This document shows positions 10,054 to 19,482 of a stretch of DNA of 64,000 nucleotides, piece after piece. The first letter of the stretch is position 1; each line of letters starts with the position of its first letter. The stretch is taken from contig NZ_JAVDYJ010000001.1 of assembly GCF_031458395.1 (NCBI RefSeq), forward strand, positions 1,178,001 through 1,242,000, given 5' to 3'. The notes under the pieces are model-generated. The model ran no database searches. It was not told the DNA's origin and saw only the letters and a program-made list of their open reading frames with translations. The position numbers and the translations under genes were made by a program. Source of the DNA: Enteractinococcus fodinae. Its GTDB lineage: Bacteria; Actinomycetota; Actinomycetes; Actinomycetales; Micrococcaceae.

Positions 10054-10575
10054 GTGTGGTTTGATTCTTGGTCTGATCTCGTTCCAGTTATTCTGGTCGG
10101 TGCTTCAGCCTATGTGCTGTTAGTTGCTGTGGTTCGGTTAGCGGGCAAACGCTCCCTGAGTCAGCTCAACGCTTTTGACTTTGTCGTCACTGTCGCGCTG
10201 GGTTCGATTCTGGCCAGCACCCTGCTCAATGCTGACATTGCTCTGGCAGAGGGTGTGACTGCGCTGGCACTCTTGCTGGGTTTGCAATATGTTTTGACGA
10301 CCGTTTCGGTCCGATGGCCACGAGTACGCGATGCAATTACTGCAAGTCCGGCTTTACTGTTGGCCGATGGGGAGATTCAATACGAAACGCTGCGTCGTCA
10401 GCGCCTAACCGAATCCGAGCTGCGCCAAGCCGTTCGAGCAAGTGGCAGCGGAGACCTCACACAAATCAAGGCGGTCGTATTAGAAAGCGACGGCACTTTC
10501 AGTGTGATTACGAAGAGTCAATATGGTGACGGATCGGCGATGCAGGACGTACCGGACGCTCAACATGTGAGATAA
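10054..10575 (+). CDS. DUF421 (YetF-like) membrane protein
   Basis: The 173 residues begin with three predicted membrane helices (about 10-30, 43-60 and 68-90). The second is close to the family signature: AGKRSLSQLNAFDFVVTVALGS. A cytoplasmic domain follows with LLLADGEIQYETLRRQRLTESELRQAVR and a final strand region typical of DUF421. The family is widespread and its function is poorly known. The GTG start has AGGAGG eleven bases upstream. The stop is separated by a single base from the convergent AraC-type gene. Confidence 0.88.
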   Translation: MWFDSWSDLVPVILVGASAYVLLVAVVRLAGKRSLSQLNAFDFVVTVALGSILASTLLNADIALAEGVTALALLLGLQYVLTTVSVRWPRVRDAITASPALLLADGEIQYETLRRQRLTESELRQAVRASGSGDLTQIKAVVLESDGTFSVITKSQYGDGSAMQDVPDAQHVR

Positions 10576-10576
10576 C

Positions 10577-11545
10577 TCAGACGCGCATCTGGGCACGTTC
10601 CGTAGTGGGCGAGTGGCCCACTATCCTGCGGAATGACCGGGAGAAGTACGAGGTAGAACCAAAACCGCACCGACGGGCAACATCGGCTATTGGTACGTGT
10701 GGTTCTGCTTGCAAGATCGAGCGTGCAGCCTGCACACGCCGCAGGAGTAGCTCATTCGAGAAGCTCGTGCCCTGGGCTGAGAAAATACGCCCGACCTGAC
10801 GCTCGCTGAGATGTAACCAGCGCGCAAGATCGGACCGACGCAGGTTGGGATGGGCAAGATTCACCTCAATGAAGTGCTGAGCTTGCTGAAAAAGTTGGGT
10901 GAGGTCTGGATGTCCCTCAGTGAACAGCGATTCGAGCCAAGATAACGTTTGGTCCTCGAAGGTCGCAGTATGTTCATCAGGCGCGCTCAAAGCACTATCT
11001 ACCAGGCGGGCGAGCTGTGTGGCGGCTGTGATTTCGCCTTGGGTATCCAACGAGCTGCCGAAGGTAAGTTTCACCGGGCTCATAAGAGGTTTGACTCGGG
11101 TGATTCGCGTGTAAGCATCCATGCTGACGGTCAGGACCATCTCAGACACCCCGATGCCAAAGCCACGAAGAAACGGACGGTCCGCGTTACAAGCGAGCAA
11201 CTGCCCTGCTTGTAATACGTGCGTGCTGTTTTCATCGCTATAAAACGAATCGCCCTGGGTACAAAAGAACAGCGCGACGGATTCTGTGGGGTGTTTCTTG
11301 ATCATCTCCGGAGTACGCTCAACCAGCTGCGACGAGCCCAAGACTTTGGCGGCTCTGATCTGCGATGTCTCGCGGTTATGTTGCTGTGCATCGAGCGTCT
11401 GAGTGTGGAGCGGGCGGATGTCCAAACCGATCAACGCATCAGCGTTATGCGCTTCCCAAAACTCCACACGCTCGTGGTGGGGGATGTGCGCGGTGCTGAA
11501 AGATTTGAAATTGCCATCTGTCTCAATGGTTTTCTGACCTGGCAT
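10577..11545 (-). CDS. AraC-family transcriptional regulator
   Basis: The 322-residue protein ends in a double helix-turn-helix AraC domain (about residues 215-315), with LRRSDLARWLHLSERQVGRIF as the first HTH region and IADVARRCGFGSTSYFSRSFR as the second. The first about 200 residues look like the AraC-binding-like sensor domain of regulators such as FeaR and NphR, which respond to aromatic compounds. It is transcribed divergently from an aromatic-ring hydroxylase gene 396 bases away, so the simplest guess is that it controls that gene. The inducer cannot be deduced. Confidence 0.9.
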   Translation of the reverse strand: MPGQKTIETDGNFKSFSTAHIPHHERVEFWEAHNADALIGLDIRPLHTQTLDAQQHNRETSQIRAAKVLGSSQLVERTPEMIKKHPTESVALFFCTQGDSFYSDENSTHVLQAGQLLACNADRPFLRGFGIGVSEMVLTVSMDAYTRITRVKPLMSPVKLTFGSSLDTQGEITAATQLARLVDSALSAPDEHTATFEDQTLSWLESLFTEGHPDLTQLFQQAQHFIEVNLAHPNLRRSDLARWLHLSERQVGRIFSAQGTSFSNELLLRRVQAARSILQAEPHVPIADVARRCGFGSTSYFSRSFRRIVGHSPTTERAQMRV

Positions 11546-11941
11546 TGCAACCTCACTCTGTTCTCACAACTCCCCGTCGCGAATGTCGGGCAGCGGGCGA
11601 GTCGAGCTTCGAATCCGAGTTCGTGCAACCCTATCACTGATGTAACAGCAGTCACAACGCGCGGTTTCGTACCGGTTGGCTCTGAATGGACGACCTGAAA
11701 GTATCAAAATTCCCAGCGATTCGCCCCGGCTTTTTGCAGAACCAGTCATTCGAGGTTGCGCCTCCTTGAGAGCCAGCTTTTGTTACTTTCCGGACGGACC
11801 GTTGTCCTATCCGGCCAGCATCCGACAAAGCTCTTGTACGCCGCGGTTAGACCGAATAGCTTGTGCTCAACATCACAAGCGCCAGCCCGGTATTACAGTG
11901 CTGGAGCAGAGTGAAGAACCCGACACGACGCAAGGATTGAT
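11546..11941. other. Divergent intergenic region between AraC gene and hydroxylase gene
   Basis: This 396-base stretch has no convincing gene. It must hold the promoters of both flanking genes. The clearest structure is an imperfect inverted repeat at 11790-11814, in which CCGGA and GGAC arms flank CGTT with a small internal mismatch. It could be a regulator site, but no second copy or clear -35/-10 pair supports this. Confidence 0.4.
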
Positions 11942-13819
11942 ATGCAGTTTCATGTTTCTGGTTATCAGACCAAAGATCCATTGACCATGCCAGCCGAGGG
12001 GGTCGGTGTTGACCGTCCAACAGAACTCCCCAAGACCATGGATGTGCTCATTGTTGGCAGCGGCCCGGCTGGTTCCATTACCGCAGCGCAACTTTCCCGG
12101 TTCCCACACGTCAACACCCGCATGATCGAACAGCGCGGCCATCGTCTGGAACTGGCCAACGCGGATGGTGTGCATTCGCGCACCATGGAAACCTTCCAGG
12201 CCTTCGGGTTTGCCCATGAAATTTACGAAGAAGCCCACACCATCACGGACATGGCGTTCTGGAAGCCCGACCCAGAAAACCCGCAGAATGTGATGCGTGA
12301 AAAGAGCGTCCGCGAGCTGCCAGAAGAACACAGCGAATGGCCCATGATGCTTATTACACAGACGCGCATCATCGATCATTTCAATCGCTTTATGAAAAAC
12401 GCTCCGACCCGCATGGAACCCGATTACGGCTATGAATACGTCGGATTCGAAGAATCACAAGATCCAACGGATGAGTATCCCCTGACCGTGACGCTGCGAC
12501 GTTCGGCCGGCCCGAATGCCGGAGAAGAACTCCAAGTTCGGACGAAGTACGTTGTGGGCGCCGACGGTGCGCGCAGCAAGGTCCGCAAATCGCTGGGCTA
12601 TAAGCTCCGCGGCGACCAAGCCAACCATGCCTGGGGCGTCATGGATGTTTTTGCAGATACCGACTTCCCAGACGTGCGGAAGAAATGCACCATCAAATCC
12701 GGTATCGGTCGCAATATCCTGCTGATCCCACGAGAAGGCGGCTTCCTCTTCCGGCTATACGTGGATCTGGGCGAGGTGCCTGAAGATGACGGTGGCGCTA
12801 TCCGTGAGACCCCGGTCGAAGACATCATTGCGCAAGCCAATCAAATCGTGCATCCATACACGTTTGATGTGAAAAACGTTGTCTGGCATTCGGTATATGA
12901 GGTCGGCCATCGCGTATCCGAGCATTTCGATGACCGTTCCTCAGATATGACAACCAACGAAGATCCCCGCATATTTATTGCCGGCGACGCCTGCCACACC
13001 CACTCCGCTCAAGCCGGCCAGGGCATGAACGTCTCAATGCAGGACGGATTCAACCTCGGCTGGAAACTTGGGCACGTGCTCTCTGGCAACAGCCCGGAAG
13101 AACTCTTGCGCACCTACGCAGAAGAACGCAAAGAGATCGCGCATCGACTCATTGACTTCGATAAACAGTGGTCCAGACTCATGGCGCAACCGAACCACGA
13201 ATTCAACGACCCCAGCGAGATCGAAGAGTTCTACTCAAAAACTGCCGAGTTCAATGCCGGTTACCTCACCGATTACGATCCATCCATGATCACCGCAGAC
13301 AAGGACCATCAGCACCTCGCACTCGGCTTCCCCGTGGGTCGTCGCTTCAAGTCTGCTATGACCGGACGCGTCTGTGACCTCGTCCCAACCCACATCGGCC
13401 ACGAACACACCGCAGACGGGCGCTGGCGGGTCTACGTATTCGCGGATGCGGCAACACCGGGTGCATCGCACACCTTGCAACGCTGGTCTGAATGGGCCAC
13501 CGAAGCACTACCCGCAGACCTCTTTGACCTGAAGCTCATCCATCAACAGCAGTACGCGGACTTTGACATGTCCGACGTCCCTGCGGCGTTCAAACCCAAG
13601 ACAGGTCGCTTCGAACTGACCGACATGGAGAAGGCCTTCGGCGTGCTCAAGGATCAGGACATCTTCGAAGAGCGCTCGATCTCTCGAGATGGTGCCGTTG
13701 TGGTTGTTCGACCAGACCAATACGTCGCCGGGGTGTACCCACTAAACGAAACCGACAAACTGGAATCGTTCCTGAGCGGCGTCTTCCCAGCCGTCCGCTC
13801 TGCGAGCCTCGTCTCCTAA
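11942..13819 (+). CDS. FAD-dependent aromatic-ring hydroxylase (phenol 2-monooxygenase / 3-hydroxybenzoate 4-monooxygenase type)
   Basis: This large group A flavin monooxygenase has 625 residues, matching the phenol hydroxylase/MobA subfamily and not the about 400-residue PobA type. The dinucleotide-binding motif is VLIVGSGPAGSITAAQL near residues 35-50. The DG-type motif is VVGADGARSKVRKSLG near 205, and the second FAD motif is IAGDACHTHSAQAGQGMNVS near 345. The last about 190 residues form the thioredoxin-like domain found in this subfamily. It would hydroxylate a phenolic ring using NAD(P)H and O2. No ring-cleavage genes adjoin it, so the downstream pathway must be elsewhere. AAGGATT lies just before the ATG. 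Exact substrate is not readable. Confidence 0.88.
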   Translation: MQFHVSGYQTKDPLTMPAEGVGVDRPTELPKTMDVLIVGSGPAGSITAAQLSRFPHVNTRMIEQRGHRLELANADGVHSRTMETFQAFGFAHEIYEEAHTITDMAFWKPDPENPQNVMREKSVRELPEEHSEWPMMLITQTRIIDHFNRFMKNAPTRMEPDYGYEYVGFEESQDPTDEYPLTVTLRRSAGPNAGEELQVRTKYVVGADGARSKVRKSLGYKLRGDQANHAWGVMDVFADTDFPDVRKKCTIKSGIGRNILLIPREGGFLFRLYVDLGEVPEDDGGAIRETPVEDIIAQANQIVHPYTFDVKNVVWHSVYEVGHRVSEHFDDRSSDMTTNEDPRIFIAGDACHTHSAQAGQGMNVSMQDGFNLGWKLGHVLSGNSPEELLRTYAEERKEIAHRLIDFDKQWSRLMAQPNHEFNDPSEIEEFYSKTAEFNAGYLTDYDPSMITADKDHQHLALGFPVGRRFKSAMTGRVCDLVPTHIGHEHTADGRWRVYVFADAATPGASHTLQRWSEWATEALPADLFDLKLIHQQQYADFDMSDVPAAFKPKTGRFELTDMEKAFGVLKDQDIFEERSISRDGAVVVVRPDQYVAGVYPLNETDKLESFLSGVFPAVRSASLVS

Positions 13820-13840
13820 CGGGCTACAACCGCAGCTATT

Positions 13841-13878
13841 GTGTGGCGACCGGATCATGAGCGATCCGGTCGCCACAC
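13841..13878. terminator. Perfect 16-bp inverted repeat after the hydroxylase gene, terminator-like but without T run
   Basis: Bases 13841-13856 are exactly complementary to 13863-13878, with the 6-base loop ATGAGC. It starts 21 bases after the hydroxylase stop. The stem is GC-rich and stable, but no run of T follows on either strand. It may terminate transcription without a U tail or protect the 3' end of the mRNA. Confidence 0.6.
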
Positions 13879-14058
13879 GGCTGTGCAAAGAAACGTTCAA
13901 TAACGTGAACGACTGCGCATTGCCGTTTGCTCTGGTCGGTTTGCTCTCCAGGGTGGGGTGAGGCTCCCAGGCCAGCGGGCAGTGATGCAATACCATGAGA
14001 GTGGTGCCGTGAGGGCATATCGAGACCGCAACCCGATGAGAGCAGAAACCAGACACCA

Positions 14059-15051
14059 ATGGCAGCCACCTCAACTCCCCAGCAGCGCACAGTCGGCGAA
14101 TTAGGCGAAGCCGGCATCTTGGAACTGCTCAGGGACAGTTACCGAGGATGGACCACAGCTCCTGGAGTCATCGGTCCAGGTGACGACGCCGCGGTCATCC
14201 CCGCTCCGGGCGGGAAGTTTGTGATCGCTACGGATGCAATGAACGAGGGACACCATTTCTTGCGGTCCTGGCCATCCGGGGTCACTGATACCGGATATTC
14301 CACCGGATGGAAGCTTGCGGCACAGAACCTCTCAGATATGAGCGCGATGGGAGCGGTCCCTTCGGCGGTCAGCATCTCGTTGGCCATGCCAAAAACTACC
14401 CCTGTCAGCTGGGTTGCCCACTTCGGTCGCGGGATCGCGAATGCGTGCCGGTGGTTAGGTGCACCCCAGACGGTCATCTCCGGTGGAGACCTGACCCGGG
14501 CTGAAACCATCGCCACGTCCATTACCGCCACGGCGAATCTGGTTGATCAGCCGATACTGCGCACCGCGGCCGAAGACGTCACAGGATACCAGCTCATCCA
14601 TACCGGCAACGTCGGATTGGCCGCCGCAGGATTCGCAGTCGCCTCACATCCAGAGCCAAGACACCTTTATCATGCAGAGATCCGGGCCCTACGGGGTTTT
14701 CTGCGACCACGGCCGCCCTTGTCTCAAGGGCCCAAGGTCGTCGGGAAAGTTTCGGCGATGATGGATGTCTCTGACAGCATCTTGACCGATGCTGATCGGT
14801 TAGCAGCCGCGAACGGTCTGCACGCCCATATTGATCCGGACTGGACGAGTCGAAAAGCCGCCAAGTTCGCTGAAATAGCACAACGCTATGAAGCCGATGC
14901 GAACCACTGGGTGCTCACCGGGGGAGAGGACTACGGTCTGCTAGCGGTGCTCGATCCTGCATTGGAGATTCCAGCGGGGTGGGACGTGATCGGGTATCTG
15001 ACGACCGAACCGCAGCAGCGGCCAGAAGTCACCGGGTGGGACCATTTCTAG
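14059..15051 (+). CDS. thiL: Thiamine-monophosphate kinase
   Basis: ThiL phosphorylates thiamine monophosphate to thiamine pyrophosphate with ATP. The 330 residues show the AIRS/PurM-like fold signatures: IGPGDDAAVIP with the metal-binding aspartates (about residues 36-46), then IATDAMNEGHHF, then WKLAAQNLSDMSAMGA, and the C-terminal GGEDYGLLAVL motif. The ATG has only a weak ribosome site. The gene ends tail to tail with the IclR-type regulator, the two stop codons overlapping in the palindrome CTAG. Confidence 0.93.
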   Translation: MAATSTPQQRTVGELGEAGILELLRDSYRGWTTAPGVIGPGDDAAVIPAPGGKFVIATDAMNEGHHFLRSWPSGVTDTGYSTGWKLAAQNLSDMSAMGAVPSAVSISLAMPKTTPVSWVAHFGRGIANACRWLGAPQTVISGGDLTRAETIATSITATANLVDQPILRTAAEDVTGYQLIHTGNVGLAAAGFAVASHPEPRHLYHAEIRALRGFLRPRPPLSQGPKVVGKVSAMMDVSDSILTDADRLAAANGLHAHIDPDWTSRKAAKFAEIAQRYEADANHWVLTGGEDYGLLAVLDPALEIPAGWDVIGYLTTEPQQRPEVTGWDHF

Positions 15052-15764
15052 GCGTCGTATTCCAAAATCTTACTGAGCCGATGACCAGCGGTGATCAGGG
15101 TAGCGCCGTGATACCGGCCAGGATTTCTTGTCAGTCGCTCAACCGGGCCGGAAATCGAGATCGCGGCGATCACGGGGCCCTGTCCATTACGCACCGGGGC
15201 AGACACTGAGGCCACGCCGGCTTCGCGCTCGCCAACCGACTGGGCCCAGCCGCGCCGCCGCACCGAGGCCAAGGTGGCCGAAGAAAACGCGGCCTCCTGC
15301 AGCCCACCGGCTAGCGACAGATGATCCTGCCACGCCAACAGTACTTGTGCCGCAGAACCGGCCTTCATCGAGAACTCGGTGCCCACCGGGATCGAGTCAC
15401 GAAGCCCAACGGGACGTTCAACCGAGGCAACGCACACGCGGCTCTGACCATACGCCCGAAAGATTTGGGCTGATTCACCGGTCGTTTCGCGCAGCCAATT
15501 CAGCACCGGTTCGGCCAGTGTCGTGAGACGATCGGTGCCCGCGGCGGTCGCTAGCTCATTCAGCCGTTTGCCTAAAACGTATCGGGAGGCTTCATCGCGG
15601 GCCACAATGCGGTGGTGAATTAAAGCTGCAGCTAAACGGTGGACGGTAGGGCGCGCAATACCGGTGGCTTCAACCAATTCCAGTAGAGTCGCGGGCCCTT
15701 CTTCGAGCCGCGACAGGATCTTGATGGAGCGGTCAATCACTCCAACGCCGGACGGATTGTCCAT
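15048..15764 (-). CDS. ndgR: IclR-family regulator of leucine genes (NdgR/LtbR type)
   Basis: The 238-residue protein has an N-terminal winged helix-turn-helix (about residues 8-65, with GIARPTVHRLAAALIHH) and an IclR effector domain that includes SVSAPVRNGQGPVIAAISISGP. It reads very like NdgR of Streptomyces and LtbR of Corynebacterium, starting with MDNPSGVGVIDRS. Those proteins bind upstream of leuCD and control leucine synthesis. It is divergent from leuC, the conserved arrangement. I chose the ATG at 15764, which has GAGGTG upstream, over the GTG three codons earlier. It probably represses or activates leuCD through the operator-like repeat at 15814-15830. Confidence 0.9.
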   Translation of the reverse strand: MDNPSGVGVIDRSIKILSRLEEGPATLLELVEATGIARPTVHRLAAALIHHRIVARDEASRYVLGKRLNELATAAGTDRLTTLAEPVLNWLRETTGESAQIFRAYGQSRVCVASVERPVGLRDSIPVGTEFSMKAGSAAQVLLAWQDHLSLAGGLQEAAFSSATLASVRRRGWAQSVGEREAGVASVSAPVRNGQGPVIAAISISGPVERLTRNPGRYHGATLITAGHRLSKILEYDA

Positions 15765-15813
15765 GAATGGCACCTCAGTACATCTGCTGCATATTTCAAA
15801 CTGTGATATTCTC

Positions 15814-15830
15814 GTCTCACCTATTGAGAC
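15814..15830. promoter_or_regulatory. Candidate operator between the IclR gene and leuC
   Basis: GTCTCA (15814-15819) and TGAGAC (15825-15830) form a perfect inverted repeat with a 5-base spacer. It lies 50 bases from the regulator's start codon, and a TTGACC -35-like box (15835-15840) for the leuC direction follows directly. Position and symmetry fit a dimeric IclR protein; binding is inferred. Confidence 0.55.
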
Positions 15831-15834
15831 ACAT

Positions 15835-15863
15835 TTGACCTTGCTTTGGCAAATTATTTATTC
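15835..15863 (+). promoter_or_regulatory. Candidate leuCD promoter
   Basis: TTGACC (15835-15840) is followed 17 bases later by TTATTC (15858-15863) in an AT-rich stretch. The -10 is a poor match, so the exact hexamer is uncertain. The position just downstream of the inverted repeat would suit regulation by the divergent IclR protein. Confidence 0.4.
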
Positions 15864-15918
15864 AAGTGCGAGATTAATAGCGTTAGTTCTTTGATCGGAT
15901 GAAAGTAGGAGCCACTCC

Positions 15919-17367
15919 ATGAGTACGCCACGTACATTGGCTGAAAAAGTGTGGGATGACCACATTGTTGTTCAAGGTGAAAAACAAGGTGACGTTCAGA
16001 CACCTGACCTGCTCTACATTGACCTACACATGGTGCACGAAGTGACCTCACCGCAGGCCTTCGAAGGACTCCGCCTCTCTGGCCGTCCCGTGCGCCGCCC
16101 CGATCTCACCATCGGCGTGGAAGACCACAACGTGCCCACCATGAACATCAACGAAATGATTGCCGAGCCGACCTCGCGCAAACAGGTGGAAGCACTGCGC
16201 ACCAACGCCGAAGAATTTGGCATCCGTCTGCACTCCTTAGGTGATGCCGAACAAGGCATCGTTCACGTCGTCGGCCCGCAGCTTGGCCTGACTCAGCCTG
16301 GCACCACCGTGGTCTGCGGCGACTCCCACACCTCAACGCACGGCGCCTTTGGTGCGCTGGCCTTTGGTATCGGGACCTCCGAAGTGGAACACGTGCTGGC
16401 CACCCAGACCCTGCCGATGATGCCGTTCAAGACCATGGCCATCAACGTCGAAGGCACCCTGAAACCAGGAGTTTCCTCGAAAGACATTATCTTGGCCGTT
16501 ATTGCCAAGATCGGTACCGGCGGTGGTCAGGGCTATGTCCTGGAATATCGCGGCAGTGCAATCGAAGCGCTGTCGATGGAAGCCCGCATGACTATCTGCA
16601 ACATGTCGATTGAAGCGGGCGCTCGTGCCGGCATGATCGCCCCGGATGAGACCACCTTCGAATACCTCAAAGGCCGCCCCCACTCACCATCCGGTGAAGA
16701 GTGGGACGAAGCCGTCGAGTACTGGAAGTCCCTGGCTACTGACGAAGGTGCACAATTCGACACTGAAATCTTCATCAACGCCGATGAACTCGAACCGTTT
16801 GTCACCTGGGGAACCAACCCGGGCCAAGGCGTATTCCTGTCAGAGAGCGTTCCTGCTCCAGAAGACTTCGACGATCCAAGTGACAAAGACGCCGCCGAGC
16901 GTGCTCTGGAATACATGGGTCTTGAAGCCGGTACGCCAATGAAAGAGATCCCGGTCGATACCGTGTTCTTGGGCTCATGCACCAATGCTCGGATCGAAGA
17001 CCTGCGCATGGCCGCAGCCGTCATTCAGGGGCGCAAAAAAGCCGACAACGTGCGCATGATGGTCGTCCCCGGCTCGATGCAGGTGCGTCTGCAGGCCGAA
17101 GAAGAAGGTCTGGATAAGATTTTCAAAGACTTCGGCGCAGATTGGCGTTTCGCTGGCTGCTCGATGTGTCTGGGCATGAACCCCGATCAGCTGGCCCCGG
17201 GCGAGCGTGCCGCATCCACCTCAAACCGCAACTTTGAAGGCCGTCAAGGCAAAGGTGGCCGCACCCACTTGGTGTCCCCGGTCGTTGCTGCCGCCACCGC
17301 GGTACGTGGCACTTTAGCCTCACCATCTGATGTCGGCATCACCGACTACGTTGTCGCACCCCAGTAG
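15919..17367 (+). CDS. leuC: 3-isopropylmalate dehydratase large subunit
   Basis: With LeuD, this subunit isomerises 2-isopropylmalate to 3-isopropylmalate in leucine synthesis. The 482 residues are aconitase-like. The three iron-sulfur ligands are visible as Cys354 in [13 protein letters not shown] and Cys414/Cys417 in [11 protein letters not shown]. The substrate region contains [20 protein letters not shown]. The ATG has GTAGGAG upstream. leuD begins 36 bases after the stop, so the two form one operon. Confidence 0.97.
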   Translation: MSTPRTLAEKVWDDHIVVQGEKQGDVQTPDLLYIDLHMVHEVTSPQAFEGLRLSGRPVRRPDLTIGVEDHNVPTMNINEMIAEPTSRKQVEALRTNAEEFGIRLHSLGDAEQGIVHVVGPQLGLTQPGTTVVCGDSHTSTHGAFGALAFGIGTSEVEHVLATQTLPMMPFKTMAINVEGTLKPGVSSKDIILAVIAKIGTGGGQGYVLEYRGSAIEALSMEARMTICNMSIEAGARAGMIAPDETTFEYLKGRPHSPSGEEWDEAVEYWKSLATDEGAQFDTEIFINADELEPFVTWGTNPGQGVFLSESVPAPEDFDDPSDKDAAERALEYMGLEAGTPMKEIPVDTVFLGSCTNARIEDLRMAAAVIQGRKKADNVRMMVVPGSMQVRLQAEEEGLDKIFKDFGADWRFAGCSMCLGMNPDQLAPGERAASTSNRNFEGRQGKGGRTHLVSPVVAAATAVRGTLASPSDVGITDYVVAPQ

Positions 17368-17403
17368 AACCGCCCACCCACGATACGAAAGAGGCACACA
17401 CGC

Positions 17404-18018
17404 ATGTCAATTGAAAAAATCGTAACGCACACCGGTGTGGGCGTTCCCCTGCGCGAATCCAACGTCGATACCGACCAGATCATCCCCGCCCAGTTCTTGA
17501 AGCGCATCACCAAGACTGGGTTCGATGATGCACTGTTTTACCGCTGGCGCAAAGACGAAGACTTCATCTTGAACCGCGAACCGTACAAGCATGGCACCGT
17601 ACTGGTCACCGGCCCCGACTTTGGGACCGGCTCCTCACGTGAACACGCCGTATGGGCGTTGCGCGACTACGGATTTAAGGCGGTCATCTCGGCACGTTTC
17701 GGTGACATTTTCCGCTCTAACGCCGGGAAACAGGGACTCGTTGCCGCCCAGATTGATCAGTCGGACATCGAAGTTATCTGGAAAGAGCTGGAAAATAATC
17801 CAGGAGCGGAAGTTACCGTTGACTTGGAGAATCGCCTCATAGAGTGCGGTTCCATCTCGACGCGCTTCCAGATTGATGACTACACGCGCTGGCGGTTGAT
17901 GGAAGGCCTTGATGACATCGGTCTGACGTTACGAAACGCCGATGCCATTGATGCTTTTGAAGCCCAGCGGCCGCGTATTAAACCCACCACGCTGCCGGCC
18001 AAACTGTCCGAGGTGTAG
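17404..18018 (+). CDS. leuD: 3-isopropylmalate dehydratase small subunit
   Basis: This 204-residue swivel-domain partner of LeuC carries the family motifs [16 protein letters not shown] and [18 protein letters not shown] near residues 18-85. It is co-oriented with leuC and preceded by a GAAAGAGG-type ribosome site. murA follows after 98 bases. Confidence 0.96.
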   Translation: MSIEKIVTHTGVGVPLRESNVDTDQIIPAQFLKRITKTGFDDALFYRWRKDEDFILNREPYKHGTVLVTGPDFGTGSSREHAVWALRDYGFKAVISARFGDIFRSNAGKQGLVAAQIDQSDIEVIWKELENNPGAEVTVDLENRLIECGSISTRFQIDDYTRWRLMEGLDDIGLTLRNADAIDAFEAQRPRIKPTTLPAKLSEV

Positions 18019-18116
18019 GGTTCGTCCCTTACAATGGGGGCAGCCATGTGTTCAGCGGGCTACGCTGGTTTTGAGAGCAACCTCGCCACGGCGAGGTGTG
18101 GAGGATAGAAGCAACT

Positions 18117-19457
18117 ATGCACAGAGTATTGACCATTCACGGAGGGAAGCCTCTTCAAGGGTCAGTTGCCGTTCGCGGCGCTAAAAACCTCGTCCCCAAA
18201 GCTATGGTTGCGGCCCTCCTGGGCTCTAAACCATCGGTGATTCGCAACGTCCCGGAAATCAAGGACGTTGAAGTTGTCACTGGGTTGCTTCGGCTCCACG
18301 GTGTTGAGGTGACGCACGACAAAGATGCCGGCGAGATCACCATGGATCCAACTGGTGTCAAAACAGCGAATAACGCTGAGATCGACGCCTTCGCTGGCGA
18401 TTCTCGTATCCCGATCCTGTTTTGTGGTCCGCTCATGCACGCGGTGGGCAGCGCATTTATCCCGGATCTGGGGGGTTGCAAGATCGGCGATCGCCCGATT
18501 GACTTCCACTTGGAAGTCCTGCGCCAGTTCGGTGCTGAGGTTTCCAAGGAGCCGACCGGCACCTACATTCGTGCACCTCATAAACTGACCGGCGCCAAAC
18601 TTGAGCTGCCTTTCCCATCCGTCGGTGCTACCGAACAGGTCTTGCTCACGGCCGTCAAGGCCGATGGCATCACCGAGCTCAAAGGTGCCGCTGTGGAGCC
18701 AGAGATCCATGATCTCATCCACGTGTTGCAGAAGATGGGTGCGATCATCACGGTGCAAACCGACCGCACCATTCGTATCGAAGGTGTCCCAGAGCTAGGC
18801 GGGTACAACCACTTCGCGCTCAACGACCGCAACGAATCAGCGTCCTGGGCGACCGCAGCGCTGGTCACCGATGGCGATATCTTCGTAGACGGCGCCATCC
18901 AACGCGACCTCACGGCCTTCCTCAATGTCTTCCGCAAAATCGGTGGAGACTTTGAAGTGAGCGATAATGGCATCCGGTTTTGGCGTGGTGGGGCGAAACT
19001 GAACCCACTGGTATTAGAAACCGATGTCCACCCGGGCTTCATGACCGACTGGCAACAGCCACTCGTGGTTGCGCTGACCCAGGCCGAAGGTGTCTCTATC
19101 GTCCACGAGACGGTCTATGAGAACCGGTTCGGGTTTACCGACGCGCTGATCCGTATGGACGCTTCCATCCAGTTGCATCGCGAATGCCTAGGCTCGGTCC
19201 CGTGCCGTTTCGGTCAGCGAAACTTCTTGCACTCGGCTGTCATTTCGGGACCGTCGGCTCTCACCGGAACCGACTTCGTGATTCCGGATCTCCGCGGTGG
19301 CTTCTCGCATATTCTGGCCGCTCTGGCAGCCAAAGGCACCTCGAGAGCTTCCGGTATCGGTATCATCAGCCGAGGCTACGAGAAGTTCTTCGATAAACTC
19401 AAAGGTCTCGGTGCGGATATCGAAGTACCCGCAGACCTCGAAGTACCCGCCCGCTAA
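18117..19457 (+). CDS. murA: UDP-N-acetylglucosamine 1-carboxyvinyltransferase
   Basis: MurA transfers enolpyruvate from PEP to UDP-GlcNAc, the first committed step of peptidoglycan precursor synthesis. The 446 residues carry the active-site cysteine, Cys121, in the GGCKIGDRPIDFHL loop, so the enzyme is not of the fosfomycin-insensitive Cys-to-Asp kind. RGAKN near the N-terminus is also diagnostic. I chose the ATG at 18117, 11 bases after GGAGGA. The in-frame GTG at 18096 precedes that ribosome site. A TACAAT -10-like hexamer lies at 18030-18035, and a small hairpin (18080-18097) ends two bases before the ribosome site. Confidence 0.96.
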   Translation: MHRVLTIHGGKPLQGSVAVRGAKNLVPKAMVAALLGSKPSVIRNVPEIKDVEVVTGLLRLHGVEVTHDKDAGEITMDPTGVKTANNAEIDAFAGDSRIPILFCGPLMHAVGSAFIPDLGGCKIGDRPIDFHLEVLRQFGAEVSKEPTGTYIRAPHKLTGAKLELPFPSVGATEQVLLTAVKADGITELKGAAVEPEIHDLIHVLQKMGAIITVQTDRTIRIEGVPELGGYNHFALNDRNESASWATAALVTDGDIFVDGAIQRDLTAFLNVFRKIGGDFEVSDNGIRFWRGGAKLNPLVLETDVHPGFMTDWQQPLVVALTQAEGVSIVHETVYENRFGFTDALIRMDASIQLHRECLGSVPCRFGQRNFLHSAVISGPSALTGTDFVIPDLRGGFSHILAALAAKGTSRASGIGIISRGYEKFFDKLKGLGADIEVPADLEVPAR

Positions 19458-19482
19458 CACTCACACCTGGAGACAAACACCC

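Noticed and set aside
18080-18097. Hairpin before murA as a riboswitch
   Set aside because: It is only a 7-bp stem with a 4-base loop, and no aptamer-like structure surrounds it.
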